Source: Novosphingobium aureum (GTDB taxonomy: Bacteria > Pseudomonadota > Alphaproteobacteria > Sphingomonadales > Sphingomonadaceae). From it: a stretch of 64,000 nucleotides of DNA. Below, in pieces: positions 21,723-29,160 of this stretch. Under the pieces are notes generated by a model, which did no database searches, was not told the origin of the DNA, and saw nothing but the letters and a program-made list of their open reading frames with translations. The position numbers were made by a program, and so were the translations under genes. The stretch lies in the NCBI RefSeq assembly GCF_015865035.1, contig NZ_JADZGI010000004.1:1-64000 (forward strand). The letters run 5' to 3'. Every line of letters begins with the position of its first letter. The stretch's first letter is position 1.

Positions 21723-22660
21723 GCGGCAGGGTCTCCAGGGTTTGCGGCGGCCTTCCTCCTGGCACGCCAGACACCAAGCAGGACGGCCGGGGCGCTGAGC
21801 ACGGGATGGCGCTCGCGCCAAGGCGTCACCGTCACGGGCACCCCGGTGTGGCGCTCGATCTTCCAGGCGGCATAGCGCGCTGCGCCTTCGAACGTGGTCG
21901 ATGCCTTGAGCAGGCGCAGGACGTTGTAGGGCTTGCCCAGACGCTGGCGACCCTTCCACCAGCGCAGGACGCGTCCGCGCTCTGCCGGGGTGAGCTCGGG
22001 GCGAATTTCGCCCTCGGGAGTACCGCGGGCGAAGGCAATCCCGTCGGCGACGAGTGCAAGCGTCAGCAATCCGTCGAAGTGTTCGCGATTGGCCGAGAGG
22101 ATCGAATCCTCGCGCCCCGCTTTCTCGACGCGGAATTCGGCGGCATAAGTCGCGCGGAACAGCGCGCGCCAGTAGTCCTGTGGCTGCCCGCTGGCGGGGC
22201 CAAGCGCCACCGCAAGCCGCGCGGCCGTGCGCGCGGCATGGGCGACGGCCGCCGCGACGTCGGCTGCGGCGATCTCGTCGCGTTGCCAGGCGAGCGCGCT
22301 GGGCTGGACGAAGCGCGCCCAGATGGTGGTGTCGCGCAAGGCCCCGGCGGCGGCGGCGCGGAATGTCTCGAGCGCCATCGTCGCGACCTTGGCGCGCAGT
22401 AGCACGCCCTCGTGGGTCCATTCGTGGTAGCTGACGCGCGGCCAGATGCGCTCGATCTGCGGGCCTTCGGTCAGGACGTAGAAGTCGAGCACGCCCTCGA
22501 GCGAGCCGGTTCTGAGGTTTGAGCCGTAGAACAGTACGCCCGCAACCGCGTTTCCGGCTGCGGCGGATTGCGCTGCCAGCCTTTCGGCAAAGGCCCTGAC
22601 GGGGGCTTCGACCGGCCTGTGCAGCGCGGCGCGCACGCGTCCATCGAGATCGTCACTCAT
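21719..22660 (-). CDS. TAM41-like putative phosphatidate cytidylyltransferase
   Basis: 313 residues from the ATG (a TTG at 22690 is also in frame). The N-terminal motif FYGSNLRTGSLEGVLDFYVL has the GS...D of a nucleotidyltransferase-superfamily active site. Further on, LLRAKVATMALETF, WARFVQPSALAW and AEFRVEKAGREDS line up by eye with the order of conserved blocks in mitochondrial TAM41, which makes CDP-diacylglycerol from phosphatidic acid and CTP. It is coupled to the downstream nucleotidyltransferase gene by a 4-nt overlap and lies after a lipid kinase gene. Similarity is distant; it could be another nucleotidyltransferase. Confidence 0.6.
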   Translation of the reverse strand: MSDDLDGRVRAALHRPVEAPVRAFAERLAAQSAAAGNAVAGVLFYGSNLRTGSLEGVLDFYVLTEGPQIERIWPRVSYHEWTHEGVLLRAKVATMALETFRAAAAGALRDTTIWARFVQPSALAWQRDEIAAADVAAAVAHAARTAARLAVALGPASGQPQDYWRALFRATYAAEFRVEKAGREDSILSANREHFDGLLTLALVADGIAFARGTPEGEIRPELTPAERGRVLRWWKGRQRLGKPYNVLRLLKASTTFEGAARYAAWKIERHTGVPVTVTPWRERHPVLSAPAVLLGVWRARRKAAANPGDPAA

Positions 22661-22766
22661 CGCGTCACCGTCGGGCAAGCGTGCTTTCAAATCAAGCCGG
22701 GCGGCCGGTCCTGCCGGGGATTACCTTGTCCGCTAGGGACTTGCGGCAATCGGCAAAGCGGCTGGA

Positions 22767-23807
22767 TCAGGGAATGACGAAGTCGAGCTGCGGACCTTCG
22801 TCGAGGATGTACTTGCCCGCAGGGAAAGCCTCGCCGTCGAGGATGAAGGCGCCCTCGAGGTCCATCTCGATGTCGGTGACCGAGAAGCGATGGAAACCGG
22901 CACGCGCGAGCAGGCGACCGCCAAGGCCGAACATGATCGCGGGGATCAGCGCGACGAGGAAGCGGCGCGGCCAGTCGAGCACGAGCAGCTTGAGGCCGGG
23001 TGCGGCATTGCGACCGAACGGACGCGCGCCGAGCGGGAAGCGCTCGAAAGTGGTGGCGATGGCGAGATAGCGCTCGTCTTCCTTGCCCGGGCCGGTGCGG
23101 CGCAGGGCGCGGCCGGTCACGCGGTCGATCAGGCGGGTGCGCGAGGAAGCGCGCCACACGTTGCCTTCGCGGCCGAACAGCGACTGGAGCACTGCGGTCA
23201 TGATCGAGAGGCCGACGGCGAAGCTGTTGAAGGCGCCGAAGCGGTGCGCTTCCTGACCAGCCTCGGTGCAAAGGGTGAACATGCCCGTGCCCAGGATGAA
23301 GCCCTGGACCGAACCGCCCTTGTCGGCGTCGGTGATGCGCAAGGGGCGGCGCGTACGCTGGTTGCCGCGGTGTGCAGCCGCCAGTGCTTCGGTCAGGGTC
23401 CATTCGCCCGGCAGGCCGAGATCGACCGCGAGCGCGTTGGTCTTGCCCTTGGGCAGCACGATCAGCCTGGGCCATTCGTCGCCGAAAACGTCAGTGCCGC
23501 AAGTCAGTACGTCGCGCACGGTACCATCGCCACCGTCGATCACGAGGTAGTCGATGCCGCGACGGGCAAAGCCGCTGAGCGTGGCGTGGAGAGCCGGGCG
23601 ATCAGCCGGCGTTTCGGTCAGGATGTTCGAGCAGTCGGCCATTTCGGCGGCGACGCCCTTGTTGCGATGGCTGCGCGGATTACGGATGATGCCGACGAGC
23701 GGCACGGCGCGTCCGGCGCGCGCACGGGCAGACGCGCCGCGCGAAGGGCGCTGCGCGGAACTGCCGAAATGCGGCATCGACTTGAATTCGTAAATTGATC
23801 CGTTCAC
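22767..23807 (-). CDS. Diacylglycerol/sphingosine kinase-family lipid kinase
   Basis: 346 residues. DAGK catalytic domain: PLVGIIRNPRSHRN (residues ~36-49), DGGDGTVRDVL (91-101, ATP-binding glycine-rich motif) and PKGKTNALAVDLG (119-131, equivalent to GTxNxxA). The C-terminal beta domain ends GEAFPAGKYILDEG. The family phosphorylates diacylglycerol, sphingoid bases or, in Caulobacter, ceramide. In a sphingolipid-making sphingomonad either DAG or ceramide is possible. Start is GTG at 23807 or ATG at 23777; neither has a good ribosome-binding site. Divergent from the CDP-alcohol phosphatidyltransferase gene. Confidence 0.82.
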   Translation of the reverse strand: MNGSIYEFKSMPHFGSSAQRPSRGASARARAGRAVPLVGIIRNPRSHRNKGVAAEMADCSNILTETPADRPALHATLSGFARRGIDYLVIDGGDGTVRDVLTCGTDVFGDEWPRLIVLPKGKTNALAVDLGLPGEWTLTEALAAAHRGNQRTRRPLRITDADKGGSVQGFILGTGMFTLCTEAGQEAHRFGAFNSFAVGLSIMTAVLQSLFGREGNVWRASSRTRLIDRVTGRALRRTGPGKEDERYLAIATTFERFPLGARPFGRNAAPGLKLLVLDWPRRFLVALIPAIMFGLGGRLLARAGFHRFSVTDIEMDLEGAFILDGEAFPAGKYILDEGPQLDFVIP

Positions 23808-24083
23808 GCGCGCTATATAGGGTCTTGCGCGGAAAAAATCATCCCGAAATAGCGTCTGACATATTTGTGTGACATTTAAATGGCTGTTTCACGCCGGACT
23901 GTGGCCGGTCAGGCACGGTCGGAATGTGCGCGCGTGTCATCCGCTGCGGCGCGGTTGCGAGACGGTCCGTTAGCTTCCGGTGTGCTTGCGTCGTGAATCG
24001 GGGCCATTGCCCAAGTTCCCGGGCGGCAAGGTACTTCCATCGAGTTGATTGCAAGCCGGGGGGAGTCAAAGTAGGGGCCCTTC

Positions 24084-25226
24084 ATGGCTAAAGCAGACAG
24101 CGAGACACGCCTTGCCGTGGTCGTAGGGCGCAACGAGGTTGCACTCTGGGGACTATCCGTGGAGGAACGCGTCGGGCGTATCGCCCGCGCTTCGGGCCTC
24201 GAGCTGAGCAATGGACTGCCCGATTCGGCGGCGATCCTGGCCCATGCGGACTATGCCTGGGACCCCTCGTGGTTCCGCCACGTCCTCGCGCATCCCGGGC
24301 TGGTGCTGACGCTGGGCGGGGTGCCGGCGCTGGCGCATGCGCGTTCGCAAGAGGAGGCTGCCGCGCTGGCCGCGGCCATGCGCGAAGGCGCTACCGGCCT
24401 TGGTTCGACGGCGGGGCTCGAGGTCATCGCCTTCGAGGATGGCCCCACGATCGAGAACAAGCAGCTGCGCAAGCGCGAGACGCCCTTCCTCATGCCGCTG
24501 CGCACCGAGAACGTGCGCGCCATCGAGCGGGCGAGCTATTTCGGCGCCTACAAGGGCGTGACCGATGTCCTGACCAAGTACCTGTGGCCCGAATGGGCTC
24601 TGGTGCTCACCCGCATCTGTGCGCGCTGGCATGTGACGCCGAACATGGTGACTTTCGTGGGCGCGGTGTTCTGCGTGGTCGCTACGGTGCTGTTTGCCTA
24701 TGGCCACTACTGGGCGGGCATGGCGACCGGGCTCGTGTTCATGGTGCTCGACACCGTCGACGGCAAGCTCGCGCGCTGCACGATAACCTCGTCCGCCTGG
24801 GGCAACGTCTTCGACCATGGCATGGATCTTGTGCATCCCCCGTTCTGGTGGTGGTTCTGGGCGACCGGCCTCGCCAGCTGGGGGCTGGCCTACGATACCA
24901 CGACCTTCTGGTGGATACAGGGCGTGATCCAGCTGGGTTACTGGGTCCAGCGTGCGATCGAGGGGGCCTTCATCACCATCGCGGGCGGGCTGCACATTCA
25001 CGTGTGGAAGCGCTTCGACAGCTGGTTCCGGCTCATCACCGCGCGGCGCAATCCCAACATGGTGATCCTGTTCGTCGCGATGATCTTCGCCCGGCCCGAT
25101 ATCGGTCTCGCGCTCGTCGCGGTGTGGACCGGGCTGAGCTGTGCGGTCCATGCCGTCCGTCTCGTCCAGGCCCTTGTCTACAAGGCGCGTGGCGGGCAGA
25201 TAGGTTCGTGGCTCGCGGAAGGTTGA
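24084..25226 (+). CDS. CDP-alcohol phosphatidyltransferase with N-terminal extension
   Basis: 380 residues. The C-terminal ~220 residues are a multi-helix CDP-alcohol phosphatidyltransferase with the complete catalytic motif D223-xx-D226-G-xx-A-R-x8-G240-xxx-D244-xxx-D248. Such enzymes move a phospho-alcohol onto or from a CDP-activated lipid. The first ~150 residues are soluble and end in NKQLRKRETPFLMPL, just before GAYKGVTDVLTKYLWP; they may be a degenerate nucleotidyltransferase-like domain. AGGGG lies 6 nt before the ATG. The HIT-family gene follows after 2 nt. Confidence 0.85.
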   Translation: MAKADSETRLAVVVGRNEVALWGLSVEERVGRIARASGLELSNGLPDSAAILAHADYAWDPSWFRHVLAHPGLVLTLGGVPALAHARSQEEAAALAAAMREGATGLGSTAGLEVIAFEDGPTIENKQLRKRETPFLMPLRTENVRAIERASYFGAYKGVTDVLTKYLWPEWALVLTRICARWHVTPNMVTFVGAVFCVVATVLFAYGHYWAGMATGLVFMVLDTVDGKLARCTITSSAWGNVFDHGMDLVHPPFWWWFWATGLASWGLAYDTTTFWWIQGVIQLGYWVQRAIEGAFITIAGGLHIHVWKRFDSWFRLITARRNPNMVILFVAMIFARPDIGLALVAVWTGLSCAVHAVRLVQALVYKARGGQIGSWLAEG

Positions 25227-25228
25227 TA

Positions 25229-25657
25229 ATGCACGCAACGCTCGAGAAATTCGGATATCCTGCAACCGAGGTCAGGTCCTACGAGCACTGGGTAGTGCTG
25301 GTTCGCCCGGCGCAGCCTACGCTGGGCAGCCTGGTGCTGGTGGCGAAGAGCGCGGTGACGGCCTTCGGTGAACTGCCCGAAGGCGCCCATGCCGAACTGG
25401 CGCAGGCAACCCGCGATATCGAGGCGGCGCTCGGCGAATTCAGCGCCTACGCCAAGCTCAACTACCTCATGCTCATGATGGTGGACCCGCAGGTCCACTT
25501 CCACGTCATCCCGCGTTACGAGGGTGAGCGTTCGTGGCAGGGAACGAAGTTCGCCGATGCCGGCTGGCCCGGACCGCCGGCGCTGGGCGAGGCGCACAAG
25601 CTCGCCGCGAACGAGCAGGCCGACATGGTCGCTGCCCTGCGCGCCCTCTGGGCCTGA
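25229..25657 (+). CDS. HIT family protein
   Basis: 142 residues of the histidine-triad superfamily (nucleotide hydrolases and transferases such as Hint, Fhit or CDP-diacylglycerol pyrophosphatase-like proteins). Substrate-side motif FGELPEGAHAEL and the triad region DPQVHFHVIPRY are seen. Compared with the canonical His-x-His-x-His, the first position is glutamine; the nucleophilic and third histidines are kept. It begins 2 nt after the phosphatidyltransferase stop and is surely in its operon, suggesting a role in CDP-linked intermediate turnover. Confidence 0.82.
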   Translation: MHATLEKFGYPATEVRSYEHWVVLVRPAQPTLGSLVLVAKSAVTAFGELPEGAHAELAQATRDIEAALGEFSAYAKLNYLMLMMVDPQVHFHVIPRYEGERSWQGTKFADAGWPGPPALGEAHKLAANEQADMVAALRALWA

Positions 25658-25674
25658 GCCACAGACAACTCCCT

Positions 25675-26799
25675 GTGCACCGGATAGCCTTTTCGCTGAT
25701 CGGCGGCGCGCACCAGTTCCTCCATGGTGTCGCCGTCCTTGCCGAACTTTCGAGGAGGGCCGAGGTCGAGGCGCGTGCCTATGTCGTGAGCGGCGACGAT
25801 GCGGTCTCGCTGCGCGAGATGCTGGACCGACTCGGGGCAGGCCCGGTCGAGATCGTCGTGATGGCGTTGCCTCGCCCGCTCGAGACACTGGCCCGCAAGA
25901 TGGGCTTCGCTGCGGCAATGAAGGTGCCGCGCCTGATCCACTGGGCTACCCATATCCGCCGCAGCGACGCGATCGTGTCGCTCGAACGCACCTCGACGTT
26001 GCTCAAGCGCCTGCCGGGGCATTGCCCTCCCATGGTTCACATCCCGCACGGCGCCGGTGACCGTGCCAAGGGCTACGAGCCGCGTTTCCGGTTTTTCGAT
26101 CTGGTACTGGTGGCTGGCGAAAAGGACCGTACCCGGCTTCTCGATACAGGCCTGCTGAAACCCGATCGCGTGGCCAAGATCGGCTACAGCAAGCTCGCTG
26201 CACTGCGGGCGCTCGGGTTCGAGTCCACCTGCGACGGATTTTCGCAGAGCCGGCCGACGGTCCTGTACATTCCGCATTTCGATCGCAGCCTGTCCTCATG
26301 GGACGGCATGGGCAGGGCGATCATCGACCGCATCGCGCGCGATGGCCGCTTCAACCTCATCGTCGCCCCGCACATGCGCCTCTTCGAGCATGCCGTTCAG
26401 GAAGGGCGCGCGCTGTGCGAGGAGTTCGCGGGTTCGGACAACGTCCATATCGATCCCGGCTCGCAGGCGAGCCTCGACATGACCTACACGATGCAGGCTG
26501 ATCTTCTGGTAAGCGACATCAGCAGCCAGATCTACGAATTCTGCATCAGGCCGCGCCCCTGCATTTTCGTCAACGCGCACGGTGTGCGCTGGGAGGATGA
26601 TCCCTCCTACGCGATGTGGCGGCTGGGCGACGTGATCGAGGACATCGAGCAGCTGATACCCGCCATCGAGAACGCGTTCGCCCACCCGGATGCCTATGCC
26701 AACCGGCAGCGCGAGGCGGTTCACTGGTCGCTGGGCGATCTCGAGCAATCAACCGACGTCATCGCATCCGACCGCATTCTGGAGCTTCTGGCTCGCTGA
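25675..26799 (+). CDS. CDP-glycerol glycerophosphotransferase-like protein (TagB/TagF family)
   Basis: About 374 residues from a GTG 17 nt after the HIT gene stop; no better start is visible. GT-B-like fold with the family hallmark ADLLVSDISSQIYEFCI followed by PCIFVNAHG, as in Gram-positive TagB/TagF/TarF enzymes that add glycerol-phosphate units from CDP-glycerol. Other conserved points are YIPHFDRSLSSW and APHMRLFEH. The protein appears soluble or peripheral. In this Gram-negative context I infer transfer of a polyol-phosphate to a lipid or surface glycan. It could alternatively be a distantly related glycosyltransferase. Confidence 0.72.
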   Translation: MHRIAFSLIGGAHQFLHGVAVLAELSRRAEVEARAYVVSGDDAVSLREMLDRLGAGPVEIVVMALPRPLETLARKMGFAAAMKVPRLIHWATHIRRSDAIVSLERTSTLLKRLPGHCPPMVHIPHGAGDRAKGYEPRFRFFDLVLVAGEKDRTRLLDTGLLKPDRVAKIGYSKLAALRALGFESTCDGFSQSRPTVLYIPHFDRSLSSWDGMGRAIIDRIARDGRFNLIVAPHMRLFEHAVQEGRALCEEFAGSDNVHIDPGSQASLDMTYTMQADLLVSDISSQIYEFCIRPRPCIFVNAHGVRWEDDPSYAMWRLGDVIEDIEQLIPAIENAFAHPDAYANRQREAVHWSLGDLEQSTDVIASDRILELLAR

Positions 26800-26853
26800 C
26801 AAGCGCCCGGCAAAGCGCGCCAGGCCCGGTCGGGTCGGCGCGCTCGAACAGGC

Positions 26854-27603
26854 CTACGCTTCAGCCCACTTGTCGGTGAGCTCGGTCGCGATCTCGATGT
26901 CGTTGAGGAAGTCGACTTCGGCCCAGTCCATGCCCTCGATCGAGAGCGTGCCGACCTTGCCGGTGGGCGCGATCGAATCGATGACCTTGAGGTACCAGTG
27001 CTGCACGCCCTCGGGGGTGCGCATGGCCTTGCGCACGGTCTCGCGGAAGAGATCGGCGCCCTCGCCGCGAAACGCGAGGAAGCCGATCGATTCGGCGTTC
27101 GACTGCTCGGCACTCAGCGTCTTGCCGATGTGGACTAGGCGTCCATCGGCGCTGCGTTCGACCTTCATGTCGTCGCTGTCGTAGCCCTCGGCCTTGACGT
27201 CGACGGTGACGGCGATGGGCCAGGGATTGGGCTCTGCCAGCACTGCGCGGGCAATGTCTTCAGAGACCAGCGTGTCGCCGTTGAGGATCACGAAGTCGCC
27301 GCGCATCGCATCGCGCGCGATCCAGCACGAGCCGAGGTTGTCCGCGACCTTGAAGAAGGGGTTGAAGCGTACCGTGACTTCGACGCGCGGATCGTCGATG
27401 GCGGCGAGGTGCGCCTCGAGCATGTCGGTCATGAAGCCGGTGACCACGTCGATGCGCTTGATCCCCGCGCGCGCCAGCATCTCGACCTGCCAGGCGATCA
27501 AAGAGCGACCCGAAAAGTCGATCAGGCACTTGGGGCGCTCTGCGGTGAGGGGGAGAAGGCGCGAGCCCTGGCCGGCGCTCAGGAGGATGGCATGTTCGAT
27601 CAT
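26854..27603 (-). CDS. Nucleotidyltransferase, phosphocholine cytidylyltransferase (LicC)-like
   Basis: 249 residues. Nucleotide-binding signature LLSAGQGSRLLPLTAERPKC with the family lysine, FVILNGDTLVS with the metal-binding aspartate, SIGFLAFRG and EVDFLNDIEIA near the C-terminus. This pattern matches the sugar-phosphate/phosphocholine cytidylyltransferase group (LicC/RmlA-like). It probably activates a head group or sugar with CTP. It lies in the opposite direction between the glycerophosphotransferase-like gene and the flippase. The start ATG has a poor ribosome-binding site; a longer in-frame extension upstream is not conserved and crosses the flippase promoter. Confidence 0.8.
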   Translation of the reverse strand: MIEHAILLSAGQGSRLLPLTAERPKCLIDFSGRSLIAWQVEMLARAGIKRIDVVTGFMTDMLEAHLAAIDDPRVEVTVRFNPFFKVADNLGSCWIARDAMRGDFVILNGDTLVSEDIARAVLAEPNPWPIAVTVDVKAEGYDSDDMKVERSADGRLVHIGKTLSAEQSNAESIGFLAFRGEGADLFRETVRKAMRTPEGVQHWYLKVIDSIAPTGKVGTLSIEGMDWAEVDFLNDIEIATELTDKWAEA

Positions 27604-27754
27604 CGTGGGGTCACATTGTGCTGCTGGGGAGGTGCATGCCTCTAGCGCGGGCTGCTGCGAAGGGAAAGGCGCGCGCGCCGTTTGACGGCGATTTGCGGCG
27701 AGAGGCGGCAGGCACTGCTTGCAAGTCCGTCTCCGCTCGTCCAAATGCGGCGCA

Positions 27755-29110
27755 ATGTCGGCCAAATTAAACCGCCCGAAGACCGAGTCTTCTCTGGGGC
27801 GGATCCTTCGCAACACCGCCTGGTTGCTCGGCGGCAAGGGCTTCGGTGCTGTCTGCAGCATCGCGTACCTTGCGATCCTGACGCGCACCCTCGGCTTGAA
27901 GGACTTCGGCCACTTCTCGCTCATCTTCGGTACGGCCCAGGCGATCATCGCGCTGACCGGCTTCCAGACCTGGCGCGTGGTCGTACGCTACGGCAGCACG
28001 CACGTGCACGAAAAGGAGTGGGGACGCTTCGGTCGCCTCGCCATGCTGTGCGGCGGGCTCGATGCCATCGGTGCGGTGCTGGGTACAGTGGTCGCGGCGG
28101 TCGCTATCTTCGGCTTCGGGCACATGCTCGAGCTCAACCAAGCCTACGTCAACGTCGCCTTCTGGTTCTGCTGTGCATCGCTGTGGGCGCTCGTCTCCGC
28201 GCCGACCGGCGTCGTGCGCGCCCTCAACCGCTTCGATGCGGCGGTCTACGTCGAGGCGGTGGTGCCCACCGGGCGTCTGCTCGCCGCGCTCCTGATCTGG
28301 TTCACTGGTCCGAGCGTTGCGCGTTTCCTCTTCGCCTGGGCGCTGATCGACCTGATCGAGGCCGCGCTTTACTGGATCGTCGCGCGGCGGTTGTGTCCAG
28401 AAGCGCTGCGCCTTTCCAACTTCGGCAAGATGCGCGCCGCGCTCAAGGAGAACGAGGGGATCACGCACTTCTTCCTCGTCTCCTATTTCGGTTCCTCGAT
28501 CGACGCATTGATGAAGAATGGCCCGCTGCTCATCGTCGGCGGCTGGGTCAGCACGCGTGCGGCCGGTCTCTATCGTCTTGCCTCGCAGCTCTCGCAGGCG
28601 ATGAGCAAGCTCTCGACCCTGCTCACCCGTTCGGTCTATGCCGAGGTCGCGCACGTAACCGCCTCTTCCGAAGCTGCCGAACTGCGCAAGCTGGTCGCGC
28701 AGACCAGCAAGATCGCGGGCGGGGCGGCGCTGCTGGTGGTGATCCTCGCCGTCGTCGCAGGCAAATACCTGCTGCAGCTGATCGGCGGCGACGACTTCGA
28801 GCAGGGGGCTTCGATCCTCGTGCCGCTCGCCATCGGCGCCAGCTTCGATCTCGCCAGCGTCTCGTTCGAGCCGGTGCTGCACTCGACCGGGCGTGCCAAC
28901 CTCTCGCTCTTCGCACGTGTCGTCGCACTGGTGGCGATGGGCATCGCGCTGGTGTTCCTGATCGGTCACGGCTCGACCGGCGTTGCCTGGGCGGTCGCGA
29001 TCGGCGGAGCCTGCTCGTACCTGTTCATGGGCGCACTCGCGATGCGCACGCTGCATCGCATCGAGCGTGAGGAGCAGGCCGCGAAAGGCCCCGCCCGGGA
29101 TCTCGCCTGA
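27755..29110 (+). CDS. Polysaccharide/oligosaccharide flippase (Wzx/MOP superfamily)
   Basis: About 451 residues with 12-14 hydrophobic helices. The N-terminal NTAWLLGGKGFGAVCSIAYL and ILTRTLGLKDFGHFSLIFG match the start of polysaccharide-biosynthesis flippases of the MOP superfamily (RfbX/Wzx type), which move lipid-linked glycans or lipids across the inner membrane. The start is uncertain: the ATG at 27755 has no clear ribosome-binding site, and a TTG at 27719 adds 12 residues. It lies 151 nt from the divergent cytidylyltransferase, next to the CDP-alcohol locus, and may export that pathway's product. Confidence 0.8.
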   Translation: MSAKLNRPKTESSLGRILRNTAWLLGGKGFGAVCSIAYLAILTRTLGLKDFGHFSLIFGTAQAIIALTGFQTWRVVVRYGSTHVHEKEWGRFGRLAMLCGGLDAIGAVLGTVVAAVAIFGFGHMLELNQAYVNVAFWFCCASLWALVSAPTGVVRALNRFDAAVYVEAVVPTGRLLAALLIWFTGPSVARFLFAWALIDLIEAALYWIVARRLCPEALRLSNFGKMRAALKENEGITHFFLVSYFGSSIDALMKNGPLLIVGGWVSTRAAGLYRLASQLSQAMSKLSTLLTRSVYAEVAHVTASSEAAELRKLVAQTSKIAGGAALLVVILAVVAGKYLLQLIGGDDFEQGASILVPLAIGASFDLASVSFEPVLHSTGRANLSLFARVVALVAMGIALVFLIGHGSTGVAWAVAIGGACSYLFMGALAMRTLHRIEREEQAAKGPARDLA

Positions 29111-29160
29111 GGCAGCGCAGGGACGCTCGACACTGCCGGGGTGATGGCTATCATGCGCCC

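Noticed and set aside
23808..24083. A promoter or RNA element in the divergent kinase/phosphatidyltransferase gap
   Set aside because: The gap surely holds promoters, and a TATATAG occurs beside the kinase start, but no dyad or -35/-10 pair was convincing enough to annotate.
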